Assembly (NCBI GenBank): GCA_001917905.1
Contig: MNEX01000133.1
Coordinates: 1 to 40,322, forward strand
DNA length: 40,322 bases
DNA from: Acidobacteria bacterium 13_1_40CM_65_14
GTDB taxonomy: Bacteria; Acidobacteriota; Vicinamibacteria; Vicinamibacterales; CAVVIG01
Direction: 5' to 3'
Shown: positions 30,425-39,496 of the stretch, piece after piece
Numbering within the stretch: position 1 is the first letter of the stretch
Layout of the letters: each line of letters begins with the position of its first letter
Made by a program: the position numbers and the translations under genes
The notes under the pieces: generated by a model
Databases searched by the model: none
Told to the model about the DNA's origin: nothing
What the model saw: only the letters and a program-made list of their open reading frames with translations

Positions 30425-30798
30425 TTCACCAGGTCTTGATATTGCGAGGCGTCGAGGAGCGCATCGCTCTCGCCGGCGTTCGTCAGCCTGACCGCGATCA
30501 TCCAGCTGCCGTGCGGGTCGGCGTTCACGGCTTCGGGTTTGTCCTTGAGCGCGGTGTTCACGTCGACCACTTCGCCGCTGACCGGCGCGTACAGCTCGGA
30601 CACCGCCTTCACCGATTCGATGGTGCCGAACGACTGACCTTGTCTCAGTTTCGCGCCGACTTCAGGAAGCTCGACGTAGACGACGTCGCCGAGTTGCTGC
30701 TGCGCGTAATCGGTGATGCCGACTTTCCCGCGATCGCCGGAGAGCTCCACCCACTCGTGGTCCTTCGTGTATTTGTAGCCGGCCGGATACGAAGCCAT
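30421..30798 (-). CDS. gcvH: Glycine cleavage system H protein
   Basis: 125 residues. It is the lipoyl carrier shuttling the aminomethyl intermediate between P, T and L proteins. Lipoyl attachment is Lys64 in [18 protein letters not shown] lies 5 nt before the ATG. It is translationally coupled to gcvP and separated from gcvT by a 32-nt gap almost filled by a REP-like hairpin. Confidence 0.97.
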   Translation of the reverse strand: MASYPAGYKYTKDHEWVELSGDRGKVGITDYAQQQLGDVVYVELPEVGAKLRQGQSFGTIESVKAVSELYAPVSGEVVDVNTALKDKPEAVNADPHGSWMIAVRLTNAGESDALLDASQYQDLVK

Positions 30799-30808
30799 CG
30801 GTTCTCCT

Positions 30809-30830
30809 GCCGGGTCCGAAAGGACCCGGC

Positions 30831-30834
<4 letters not shown>
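30809..30834 (-). repeat. REP-like GTAG hairpin in the gcvT-gcvH gap
   Basis: On the minus strand GTAG (30834-30831) is directly followed by GCCGGGTCC, a four-base loop and GGACCCGGC (9-bp perfect arms, 30830-30809). The TAG of this tetranucleotide is the gcvT stop codon. The hairpin could moderate readthrough or RNA decay between gcvT and gcvH. Confidence 0.8.
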
Positions 30835-31946
<1,112 letters not shown>

Positions 31947-31988
31947 GAAGAGATGTCGCGAATCGCGCGGCGACGGAAACAGGTAACG

Positions 31989-32015
31989 GTACTATGCGGG
32001 TTCTGGCACGGTCAA
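31989..32015 (-). promoter_or_regulatory. Weak promoter candidate for the gcv operon
   Basis: On the minus strand TTGACC (32015-32010) and TAGTAC (31994-31989) are only 15 bp apart, shorter than ideal. I see no glycine-riboswitch core in the 157-bp leader region. Confidence 0.25.
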
Positions 32016-32062
32016 GAATCGGCAATCGGTGTGCGCGGCATCCGGCGCCGTTGCGACAAGGC

Positions 32063-32089
32063 AGGAAGCGGTCAGGTCGACCGCTTCCT
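32063..32089 (-). terminator. Hairpin with 11-bp perfect stem after the leftward 33743-32104 gene pair
   Basis: AGGAAGCGGTC and GACCGCTTCCT pair around a 5-nt loop, 15 nt past the stop at 32104. There is no T-run, so it may act as an RNA-stabilising or Rho-linked hairpin rather than a classic intrinsic terminator. Confidence 0.5.
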
Positions 32090-32103
32090 GGGAATTGGTT
32101 GGC

Positions 32104-32511
32104 CTAGCTATGGAGCGCAAGGATAGCTTTACGGACAGCAAATCCTACGAGCGCTCCCGCGACACTCGGCACGACGACGATGATGATCCCGATGAAGATC
32201 GCGACAGGAGCCATGTTCCCCGGCCCTTCCGGCAAGGTCGCCAGCGTGACGACCATGGGCACGATGGCGCCCGCCACGACCTGACATGCGGCGAGCGACG
32301 TCTCCTCGACGCGCGGCTGTGGCATCAGCAGGCACACCATCACGTTCACGACGAAAAACACGGCCATCGCGAGCAGCACAGAGTCGACCGTATTCATGAA
32401 CCACGGCGAGTGGCCGCCGCCGCCGTGAAACCATGTCTGCCACGTGACGACGAGTACGCGATGCAGTGCAACGAACGTCACCGCGCCAACCAGCGGATAT
32501 TTCCAATTCAT
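32104..32511 (-). CDS. Four-helix membrane protein of unknown function
   Basis: 135 residues, mostly hydrophobic. Segments at about 6-26, 43-63, 72-93 and 101-125 are probable membrane helices. Between the first two is a short Gly/His loop (HGGGGHSPWF). I do not recognise the family. The ATG overlaps the stop of the phospholipase-A2-signature gene as ATGA, so the two are co-translated. An immunity, anchoring or export role for that partner is possible but unproven. Confidence 0.7.
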   Translation of the reverse strand: MNWKYPLVGAVTFVALHRVLVVTWQTWFHGGGGHSPWFMNTVDSVLLAMAVFFVVNVMVCLLMPQPRVEETSLAACQVVAGAIVPMVVTLATLPEGPGNMAPVAIFIGIIIVVVPSVAGALVGFAVRKAILALHS

Positions 32512-33743
32512 GTATGGACCTGCGCACCACGCGCTTTGCGATCCTCGACAGGGTCAAATTCCGCAAAACCCGGAATGCAACTGCAGCCTCCGGTCACGAA
32601 GCAATAGGCCGCGGATGCGTTACAGAAGGTACACAACCAACGGCCGTCGAACCACCACGAATGCTGGTCGCATCCGATCTTGAAGTAGCAACGATCGTGC
32701 ACGTCGCAGCACGGCCGAAAGATCGTACCGTCAGCCCAGTGCAACCCGTCGCAGCCGTCTTGGTCTGCGTAGACGGTGGGGGCGAAGAAGTTGAGGAGTC
32801 GGCTGATGGAGGCGTCACGTCGCTCCCCGCATCCCGCACCGGTCTTTGCGTTCAGACCATTCGCCTGCATCTGGGCCTTGAAATGGTGGAGCGCAATCGT
32901 CTGCAGATTGAGCCATTCCATGTCGGGTGCGAATGTCCACCCACCCAAGTGCGCCAAGTGCTCCGGCGCGATGTAGCCCGAGCCCAGCTGCCCGTAGTCG
33001 AACACGAACACCCTGTTCTGTGGAAACCAGGCGGCCGACCCGATTTGGACTCCGTCTTTCACGAGGCGAGCCGAGACCCTCTCGCCTGAGAGTGTGACCG
33101 GTTTTCTGGTCCGGTTGTCGGTGAACGTGTATGTGCTGCGAGCTGTGCGAGTGCTCTTCGCGGACAAGCCATTCGCCCATTCGGCTTGCAGTTCCACGAT
33201 CTCCTGCTCCACGTTGCGCGTGGCGCCCTGGGGTCGTATCAACCCGCCCTGCCACTGCGGCTTCCGGCTGCCATCCTTCCACAAGCCGTACGCCTGTCGG
33301 CTGGCCCACGCCAGCGTCACGCGTTCGCCACTGTCGTTCAGGGCCTGAAGCGGTTCGCCTGCGGCCGGCAGGTACTGAAGTGACGTGGATCGAACGGCGA
33401 GGCTCCCGGTTTCGTTGCCTCCTTGATCGTGGATCTTCGCGCGCACCTCTCCGCCATCGCCTCGTTCAGCGACGATTGCTGCACCGTCCGCGAAGCGCGT
33501 GGTCAGACGCGTCGTCTGGCTCTCCAGCCAGTAGTAGGTTTCGCCTTTCTTGCCTGGCTCGTCCGCCACGCGTGTTCCGGGCGGAACGGTTCGAACCGGC
33601 GCGTTCCCGGTTTGAGCCGGGGGACTCGCCCGTAGCGAAGACACCCGCCAGGGTGAATCCGCCACCGCACCGGCCGCGACGATGAGTGCGCCCGCGACCA
33701 GTTTGGACCTGTGTCGCCATGCGAATTCCAGCGTTGTTACCAT
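32508..33743 (-). CDS. Membrane-anchored or secreted protein with phospholipase A2 active-site signature
   Basis: 411 residues from the ATG at 33743, which has GGGAGG about 6 nt upstream. Residues about 12-30 are a signal or anchor helix. The middle (about 60-300) is beta-rich with no family I recognise. The C-terminal 90 residues are cysteine rich and contain CCDVHDRCY (Cys345 to Tyr353), which fits the phospholipase A2 histidine signature (C-C-x-x-H-x-x-C) with the catalytic His349-Asp350 pair. A DG-rich loop precedes it (DGCDGLHWADG), as a calcium loop would, but the canonical form is not clear. Secreted lipase activity is an inference; a purely structural cysteine domain is the alternative. 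Confidence 0.72.
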   Translation of the reverse strand: MVTTLEFAWRHRSKLVAGALIVAAGAVADSPWRVSSLRASPPAQTGNAPVRTVPPGTRVADEPGKKGETYYWLESQTTRLTTRFADGAAIVAERGDGGEVRAKIHDQGGNETGSLAVRSTSLQYLPAAGEPLQALNDSGERVTLAWASRQAYGLWKDGSRKPQWQGGLIRPQGATRNVEQEIVELQAEWANGLSAKSTRTARSTYTFTDNRTRKPVTLSGERVSARLVKDGVQIGSAAWFPQNRVFVFDYGQLGSGYIAPEHLAHLGGWTFAPDMEWLNLQTIALHHFKAQMQANGLNAKTGAGCGERRDASISRLLNFFAPTVYADQDGCDGLHWADGTIFRPCCDVHDRCYFKIGCDQHSWWFDGRWLCTFCNASAAYCFVTGGCSCIPGFAEFDPVEDRKARGAQVHT

Positions 33744-34389
33744 GGTCCGCCTCCCGAATGCAGTCGCTCGATCGACCGCGTTCGTTGGATGGCCGCGCGA
33801 CCTCGCAGCTCCATCGCTGCCCAGCCTCGTCCATCGCATTCGCCGGAGACGCCCGGCGTGCGCGGAGCTCAGCGCCCCGCGACTTCAGACACGTCGCGCT
33901 CTGTTCAGCGGCTCGGGTTCTCTCGTGCGCTCGGACGGCCGAGACGCCGCGGCCGCGCGTTCCATCGAGCCAGGAAATCAGAAAAGGACCGGTCGATTGC
34001 CGACCAAAGGAAAAGCGGCCATTCTGATCGGAACGCGAGGCGGCGGTGACTGAGGGATGGCGATGCCAGATCGAGGGAGGGTCGTCGGCAAGGGTCGAGA
34101 AGCGGCTGGAGGATCTCGAGATTGGCGTCATCGACGTCTTTGCCTTTGAGAGATTGGACACGACCATCGAGAAAAACGGCATCGCGGCGGGAACGTCTAC
34201 GGGACTCTTAGGTGTCGAATCCGGTCGCGCGATCACAAAGAAGAAGCGCAAAGCCGATGGTGTCATCGCGTCACGACCACTTCGATCAGTCTGCCGTCCA
34301 CCGCCAGGAGCGGACAGCGGAATTCCGTCGATTGCAAGAACGTTCGCCGGAGACACCCGGCGCGCGGGGCGCTCCTCGCCACCGCGACT
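33744..34389. other. Intergenic region without a convincing gene
   Basis: Reading frames here lack recognisable domains. One minus-strand stretch near 34060-34160 (FLDGRVQSLKGKDVDD) looks protein-like but is quickly lost to low-quality sequence, so a decayed gene cannot be excluded. Two copies of a 52-bp repeat sit in this region. Confidence 0.5.
33839..33890 (-). repeat. GTCTGAAGTCGCGG repeat, copy A
   Basis: On the minus strand it starts GTCTGAAGTCGCGGGG and ends in CGCCGGGCGTCTCCGGCG, a 6-bp-stem hairpin. It matches copy B at 34343-34395 at about 80 percent over its whole length. It lies 96 nt upstream of the phospholipase-A2-signature gene. Confidence 0.7.
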
Positions 34390-34395
34390 TCAGAC
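34343..34395 (-). repeat. GTCTGAAGTCGCGG repeat, copy B
   Basis: Second copy, in the same orientation. Its first bases (GTCTGA) are the last codon and the stop codon of the AAA+ regulator gene, so the repeat has become the 3' end of that gene. Confidence 0.7.
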
Positions 34396-35907
34396 TCCTG
34401 ATGCCCCGTCAGCCGACTCCGGTTCCTCCAATGGCCCATCGCCCGCGGTTGCGTCCTGATCGTCCGGTACCGGAGGACTGCTCTCGCAGGCCTGGTCGTA
34501 ATACGGCGACCGAAGATATGCCTTAAGGGTGTGATAGCTGATGCCGAGCGCGCGCGACGCCGCGCGCTTGTTGCCACCGCACCGCTCCACCACGAGGCGC
34601 ACGTAGCGACAGGCCCAGATACGGAGCGTGTCGTTGCGTTTCAGCGACGGTCCGAGGGCCGACGAGTACCCGCCGCGCACGGTCGGCGGCAGATCGTCCA
34701 GATCGATGATGTCGGTCTCCGCAAGGGTCACGGCGCGCTCCATCATGCGTTCCAGCTCGCGGACGTTTCCCGGCCAGTTGTACGTGACCATCGCGTCCGC
34801 GGCCGCCGCGGTCAACCGCAACCGGCGTCCGACCCGGTGACGCTCGAGGAAGTAGCACGCGAGCTCGAGGATGTCGGGCCGGCGCTCCCTGAGCGTCGGC
34901 ACGCGGATGTCCACGCCGCTCAGGCGATAGAACAGATCGGGCCGGAACAGCTGCCGCTCAACGAGACCGGCCAGACTCCGGTTCGTCGCCGCGATGATGC
35001 GGACATCGACGCGACGGGTCGCGTGGCCGCCGACACGCTGCACCGTCAGATCCTGAATCGCACGCAGCAGCTTCGCCTGGGCGGAGACCGAGAGGTCCGA
35101 GACTTCGTCGAGGAACAGGGTCCCTCCGTCGGCGTGCTCGAACTTCCCGCGCCGCCCGCGGACGCCCGTCGCCGTGCGCTCCTCGATGCCAAACAGCTCC
35201 GCTTCGAGCAGTGTTTCGACGAGCGCCGCGCAATTGATGGCGACGAATGGTCCGTTGCGGCGGCGACTGACGTCGTGGATTTGGCGCGCGACCAGCTCCT
35301 TGCCGACGCCGCTCTCGCCTTCCAGGAGTACGGTGAAGTCGGTTCCCGCCAGACGCTCGATCGTCGACCGCAGGGCCTGCATGATGTCGGTCGACCCGAT
35401 GATCGGCGCCGCGCCATCGCGACGAGCTCGATGACCATCGAGGAGTCCCGCACGCGCGAGCTGCGTCCACGACCGCTCGATTTCGAGCACGAGCGCGCCC
35501 ACGTGCGTGGCGGTGCCGAGCATTTGGAAATCCCAATCGCCCAGGCGGCAACCGGGATCGAAGGTCGCCTCGAGAAGGCCGCGCGTCGAGGGATCGCTGC
35601 CGGGGACTTCGAGCGCAATCGACTCGATGCCGTCCGCACCGGCCAGCCGGCCCGTCCATCGGCTGTTCGACTCACGTAGTTGAATCGCCCGCACCGGTAC
35701 GACGCGACGCAGCATTTCCTCGAATGCACCGCGCATCAGCGAGATGTCCTGCCCTTTGTCGAGGAACCGTGTGAGCGTCGCGAGCATCTCGCACAGCGCC
35801 TGGCGACGGTCGCGTTGACGCGGGACATGGTTCACTGCGTTCCCTGCGTTCACTGCGTTCACTGGAACCCCTGGCGGCGGATCCGCGCATGAATCGAGCG
35901 CCGGCAT
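34390..35907 (-). CDS. AAA+ (NtrC-like) transcriptional regulator lacking the GAFTGA motif
   Basis: 505 residues. The ATG at 35907 has AAGGAG 7 nt upstream. Residues about 30-170 form a GAF-like sensory region with weak identity. The AAA+ domain (about 175-400) has Walker A GESGVGKE (197-204), a Walker B region GGTLFLDEV and arginine-finger motifs (LFYRLSGVDIRVPTLRER). Where true sigma54 activators have GAFTGA after ELFG, this protein has RTATGV (244-249), so contact with sigma54 is doubtful. A Fis-type helix-turn-helix ends the protein (about 445-475, GNKRAASRALGISYHTLKAYL). Residues about 15-26 are encoded by 9-bp repeats. It may act as a sigma70-dependent regulator, as TyrR does. Confidence 0.87.
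   Translation of the reverse strand: MPALDSCADPPPGVPVNAVNAGNAVNHVPRQRDRRQALCEMLATLTRFLDKGQDISLMRGAFEEMLRRVVPVRAIQLRESNSRWTGRLAGADGIESIALEVPGSDPSTRGLLEATFDPGCRLGDWDFQMLGTATHVGALVLEIERSWTQLARAGLLDGHRARRDGAAPIIGSTDIMQALRSTIERLAGTDFTVLLEGESGVGKELVARQIHDVSRRRNGPFVAINCAALVETLLEAELFGIEERTATGVRGRRGKFEHADGGTLFLDEVSDLSVSAQAKLLRAIQDLTVQRVGGHATRRVDVRIIAATNRSLAGLVERQLFRPDLFYRLSGVDIRVPTLRERRPDILELACYFLERHRVGRRLRLTAAAADAMVTYNWPGNVRELERMMERAVTLAETDIIDLDDLPPTVRGGYSSALGPSLKRNDTLRIWACRYVRLVVERCGGNKRAASRALGISYHTLKAYLRSPYYDQACESSPPVPDDQDATAGDGPLEEPESADGASGV
35831..35866 (-). repeat. Tandem 9-bp units in frame near the regulator's N-terminus
   Basis: Four units of the GTGAACGCA type encode alternating Val-Asn-Ala and Gly-Asn-Ala tripeptides between a proline-rich start and the first helix of the regulator. 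Confidence 0.7.
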
Positions 35908-36011
35908 ATGGTGACTCCTTGCCACCGCGCCCGAACCAAATCGAGTGCCACGTCGGCGCGACGGGAGAACGTTCGGAAACGCCGCCAACTCGAGCGAGAG
36001 GTGCGCCACGG

Positions 36012-36416
36012 TCACACCACCTGCGGGGTAGCGTCTGCCCGAAATGGGGTGGCCGTTCGTTTTTCGATGCTGGGCACGTCATACCCGCCATCGTCTCCAA
36101 ACCACGGTAGATGGCGATCGAACGCGATCGCGCCGCGATAACTCATGGACGCGGGACGAACGCGAACGACCGCGCATCGCACGACACGGCCACGCAGCGA
36201 CACGCTTCTGTTCTCACTCTCCACTTGAAGCTCCACACACGTACCCGGCAGCAGCCGATGATCCGTCTCGACGAGCGCTCCGCCGGCTGACACATCGATC
36301 AGCGTCACGACATGGCCAGGTCGAACCCGCGCGCGCACAATCCCGTGCTCCTGTACACGGCGGCGCCGGCGATTGACGCGGCGGTCCGAGGTCAAATAGG
36401 TCATAAGGGCATCCAC
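36012..36416 (-). CDS. PilZ domain protein
   Basis: 134 residues from a GTG at 36416 with AGGA just upstream; an ATG at 36404 overlapping the pseudopilin stop as ATGA is an equally good start. The c-di-GMP-binding elements are present: an arginine run (16-20) and DVSAGGA (41-47), the D-x-S-x-x-G motif. It is a single-domain c-di-GMP receptor. Coupling to the pseudopilin gene suggests control of a type IV pilus or secretion pseudopilus. Confidence 0.85.
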   Translation of the reverse strand: MDALMTYLTSDRRVNRRRRRVQEHGIVRARVRPGHVVTLIDVSAGGALVETDHRLLPGTCVELQVESENRSVSLRGRVVRCAVVRVRPASMSYRGAIAFDRHLPWFGDDGGYDVPSIEKRTATPFRADATPQVV

Positions 36417-36991
36417 CGGTTCCTGCGGGTGTTGAATCGCAATATCCGCGTCCTGCCGGTCTCGCCGAAGATGCGGATGACGTACTGCGCGCCGCGGCTG
36501 CCCCGGATATACAGGCTGCCCGGCGTCGCCGTACCTCGTGCCGTAAAGGTCGCGAACCCGCTCGGTCCGAGGCGAATCGGGTCGTCGCCGGGACCTGTAC
36601 CACCGGGATCAACGGCCGGCAGGCCTGGAATCGCGGCGAACTCGACGCCGTTGAACGAATCGCCGAGCCGCTCGATGCCGCCGAGCCGACGATCGACGCC
36701 TTGCTCGATGTCGCGGCTGCGAATGCCGTTGCGATTGCCGTCGACGTACACGGCGAAGGTGTAGCCGCCGGCGGCCTGAACAAACTGCATCGCGACGTCG
36801 GTGGACCGCATCACCGCTTCCGCGCGCACCCGATGCAGGCGCGTCGAGAGATAGCGCGTCGCGCCAATCGCGCGCATGTCGTCGAGGCTCGCGAGCATTT
36901 GCGGAACCGCGATGCCGCTGACGGTGACGACGAGCCCGGCGACGAACACGACTTCGACGAACGAGTGCCCAGACGACTGTCGGCCGCGCAT
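36401..36991 (-). CDS. GspH/FimT-type pseudopilin
   Basis: 196 residues. A short basic leader ends in Gly, followed by HSFVEVVFVAGLVVTVSGIA, a type III prepilin signal with glutamate at +5 but histidine instead of the usual phenylalanine at +1. A helical stalk follows (about 10-60), then a beta-rich globular head with the FimT/GspH layout (YTFAVYVDGNRNG, GVEFAAI, GSLYIRG). Minor pseudopilins prime pilus assembly. comEA lies 54 nt upstream and a PilZ gene overlaps the end. Confidence 0.82.
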   Translation of the reverse strand: MRGRQSSGHSFVEVVFVAGLVVTVSGIAVPQMLASLDDMRAIGATRYLSTRLHRVRAEAVMRSTDVAMQFVQAAGGYTFAVYVDGNRNGIRSRDIEQGVDRRLGGIERLGDSFNGVEFAAIPGLPAVDPGGTGPGDDPIRLGPSGFATFTARGTATPGSLYIRGSRGAQYVIRIFGETGRTRILRFNTRRNRWMPL

Positions 36992-37045
36992 CGCAACACC
37001 ACGAGCGGCCGGGCCGGCTACAGACCCGACCCGGCCGGCGTCGAT

Positions 37046-37396
37046 CTAACGCTGCGGCTGCTGCGCCTGGTCGGCCTTCGCCGCGCCGATACTGAGCTGC
37101 GGCTTCAGCTTCAGGAAATTCTTTTCGCCGATGCCGCGCACGTTCATCAGCTCCTCGACTTTCTTGAACGGGCCGTTCTTCTGCCGGTACTCGACGATGA
37201 GCGCGGCGGTCTTCGCGCCGATGCCGGGCAGCGCATCGAGCTCGGCGACCGACGCGCTGTTGATATTCACCACACCGGTCGGTGTCGCCGGCTTGGCGGC
37301 CGTGCGCGAGGCCGGCTTGGTTTGCGCTGCCGCGGTCGACGGCTGGAGCGCGATGAGCGAGGCGAGGGCGAGGATCGACAGGGCGATACGGAACAT
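37046..37396 (-). CDS. comEA: ComEA-type helix-hairpin-helix DNA-binding protein
   Basis: 116 residues with a signal peptide (about 1-24), a short Ala/Pro/Thr linker, and two helix-hairpin-helix motifs: VNINSASVAELDALPGIGAK and VRGIGEKNFLKLKP. The ribosome site AAAGGAGG is the strongest in the window. Periplasmic ComEA proteins bind incoming double-stranded DNA during natural transformation. The adjoining pseudopilin supports a DNA-uptake role. Confidence 0.9.
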   Translation of the reverse strand: MFRIALSILALASLIALQPSTAAAQTKPASRTAAKPATPTGVVNINSASVAELDALPGIGAKTAALIVEYRQKNGPFKKVEELMNVRGIGEKNFLKLKPQLSIGAAKADQAQQPQR

Positions 37397-37689
37397 CTCA
37401 GTCCTCCTTTGTTCATGAAGACTCTGGTCATGTCCCGGCGCTCGGTCAGGGAGGTCGGGCTCGACGCGATCGCCGTTTGGAGACCAGAGTCGCCGCTACG
37501 CGGGGCAAGGAGCAGACCGATCGATCGCGATCGCGCGCGAGACGCTAACTGATGGTCACGGACGGGATTACGCCGGCCGCGCATCGGCGCGCGCGCAGAC
37601 GTGGTGCGCACGCGATCCGAACTGACGCCGGCAGTTGCGCTGTGGAGAGCGTGGAAGTTGAAACAGGCGGGATCTCGCGTGAACGGCAG
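37397..37689. other. Intergenic region, no gene seen
   Basis: Only the comEA ribosome site and presumably its promoter; plus-strand frames here are shadows of the peptidase gene. Confidence 0.5.
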
Positions 37690-39177
37690 TTACCGCGATC
37701 GCGCCAGCGCATCGAGCCGGCGCTGTGCCGCTTCCGACACGGTCCGGTCCGTCGTCACGGCGGCGAGCTCCGTCAGCAGCTTGCGCGCACTCGCCACGTC
37801 GCCGCGCAAGATCCTGATGTCCGCCCATCGCAACCGGTACTCGAGCCGTCCCGGCGCCAGCTCGATGGCCTGGTTGATCGCCTCTTCCGCCGCGGGAAGC
37901 TGATCGTCATCGAGCATGAACGCGTACGCCAGCCACGACCATGCCTCCGAGGCATATGGATTGATCGTCGTCGCCGCCTTCAGCGCCGCCTGACTGTGCG
38001 CGAGCGCGGTCGCGTCGGCCAGCATGCCGTCCACCTGCACGACCTCGCGCAGCAACGACGCGCCGTACGCGTACTGCGTCATGAAGTCGTCGGGCGCGAT
38101 CGCCACGGCGCGCTCGAGCGCCGGCCACGACTCGCTGATGCGCCCTTCGTCGATGCGCAGCAGCCCCAACGCGAGATGCGTGATCGCGGCTTCACCGTCA
38201 AGCCGGAGCGCGGCTTCGATTCGCGTCGCGGCTTCGCGCTGCCGTCGGACGCGCCGCTGCAGATCGCCGAGCCACGCATCGGCCTCCCCCGCCGAGAGCG
38301 TCCGGCCTCGATCGTTCACGTCCACGTCCACACGATCGTGAACGTTGAAGCCGCGCCAGCGGAACGTCGGATGCGCGAGGTACCGGCGAAGCTGGTCGTC
38401 GAATTTCTGCGGCGTCGCGCCGAATGCGTCGAAGAATGCGTCGGACGGCCGCCGGCCGCGCGCGATGTCGGCGACGTATTGGTTGATCTGCGCCGGCCCA
38501 TCGGGCACTTCGACCATCAGATAGTGGGTCAGCGCCCAGGACTCGGCGTAGAAGATCGATCGCCGCACGGCTTCGTCGTAGAGCTCCGATCCGGCGTCCA
38601 CCGCAATCAGCTCGGCGATCGGCATGTAGCGTTCACGCAGCAGCCGGACGTGCGGCACGATCGGACGTCCGACGTCCGCACTCGCACCGCTCGCCGCGAT
38701 CGTGAACGTGCTGTAGTACTCGGCCAGTCCTTCGTTCAGCCACACGGGAACGGCGCGGACGGCGTTGCGCACGAGCAGGTGCGTGTACTCGTGAAAGACG
38801 ACCGGCAGACTCTCGTCGAAGCCTTCGAGCGACAGGGCGATGTAGTTGACGTCGGCATCGCGGTGAAAGAACCCGCCAAGCGGCGCGGGGCGGCCGTTTT
38901 TCGCGAGCGGCAGGAACGGCTGCATCCCCTTGCGCGTGCCGAAGACGAAGACGACGGTGGGCACCGGCAGCGGACGCTCGGCATTCGGAATCAAACCGGT
39001 CACACCGAGACGAAATCGCTCGAGCCGCGACGCGATGTCGCGCAGCGTCTCCGCCGGCTGGTCGCCGACCACAGTCATCGTCTGGCCGCGGACGATCGTC
39101 CAGCGGCCGTCGGCGGCGGACACCGCCGCGCACACGAGCGCGAACACGAGTGCAATCCCGAGAAGCGTGCGGTTCAT
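37690..39177 (-). CDS. Secreted gluzincin-like metallopeptidase with TPR tail (DUF1570-like)
   Basis: 495 residues with a signal peptide (about 1-21). The zinc motif HEYTH (129-133) is followed by VPVWLNEGLAEYYSTF, whose NEGLAEY supplies the third ligand, as in gluzincins. The C-terminal half (about 310-490) is a set of tetratricopeptide helices (AINQAIELAPGRLEYRLRWA and similar). Proteins of this type are common in Acidobacteriota and uncharacterised. No ribosome site is obvious at the ATG. Confidence 0.85.
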   Translation of the reverse strand: MNRTLLGIALVFALVCAAVSAADGRWTIVRGQTMTVVGDQPAETLRDIASRLERFRLGVTGLIPNAERPLPVPTVVFVFGTRKGMQPFLPLAKNGRPAPLGGFFHRDADVNYIALSLEGFDESLPVVFHEYTHLLVRNAVRAVPVWLNEGLAEYYSTFTIAASGASADVGRPIVPHVRLLRERYMPIAELIAVDAGSELYDEAVRRSIFYAESWALTHYLMVEVPDGPAQINQYVADIARGRRPSDAFFDAFGATPQKFDDQLRRYLAHPTFRWRGFNVHDRVDVDVNDRGRTLSAGEADAWLGDLQRRVRRQREAATRIEAALRLDGEAAITHLALGLLRIDEGRISESWPALERAVAIAPDDFMTQYAYGASLLREVVQVDGMLADATALAHSQAALKAATTINPYASEAWSWLAYAFMLDDDQLPAAEEAINQAIELAPGRLEYRLRWADIRILRGDVASARKLLTELAAVTTDRTVSEAAQRRLDALARSR

Positions 39178-39221
39178 GAGAGGCAGGCGTTTATTGTGGC
39201 ACAGTCGCTCGGCTAACCGAG

Positions 39222-39340
39222 GATGTCAAGAAATCACGTCAACGCAAAGGCCGCGAAGACCGCAAAGAAGAATCTTTCGAAAAGATGCTTCGCGCCCTTT
39301 GCGATCTTTGCGTTCAACGTGATTCTTTCACAGGCTCTAA
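39222..39340. repeat. Palindromic nonamer element (copy 6)
   Basis: Nearly identical to copy 1 (9477-9598) along its whole length, including the centre AAGAATCTTTCGAAAA. The right end, read on the minus strand, is TTAGAGCCTGTGAAAG, and its TAG ends the reading frame of the gene remnant at 39337-39496. Confidence 0.88.
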
Positions 39341-39496
39341 CGCCTCCGCGCGACGGCGCCGCTGCGGCGCCCCCGGCGTTCGGCTGCGGGCGCGATGAAC
39401 GCGGCGGCGATCCACGTCATTTGCGCGAACGCCGGTCTGATGAACGCGAGCGGCACCGACAGCGCGAACAACCGGTCGTCTCGGCCGCCACCGACG
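39337..39496 (-). pseudogene. Gene remnant: possible TMEM175/DUF1211-like C-terminus
   Basis: Directly after the epimerase stop, one frame reads LFALSVPLAFIRPAFAQMTW followed by a second hydrophobic stretch and a basic Arg-rich tail, stopping inside the repeat element. The pattern recalls the last helix of bacterial TMEM175-like potassium channels. No start or upstream helices exist, so it is at most a truncated end. Confidence 0.3.

Noticed and set aside
31947-32103. Glycine riboswitch upstream of gcvT
   Set aside because: Looked for because the operon is often so controlled; no riboswitch core or tandem aptamer pattern was recognised.
33466-34356. 296-codon minus-strand frame upstream of the PLA2-signature gene
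   Set aside because: Low-complexity Arg/Ser-rich composition, no ribosome site, overlaps the real gene in another frame.
37552-39216. 554-codon plus-strand frame opposite the gluzincin/TPR gene
   Set aside because: No start signal or domain; the minus strand has a signal peptide, HEYTH and TPRs.
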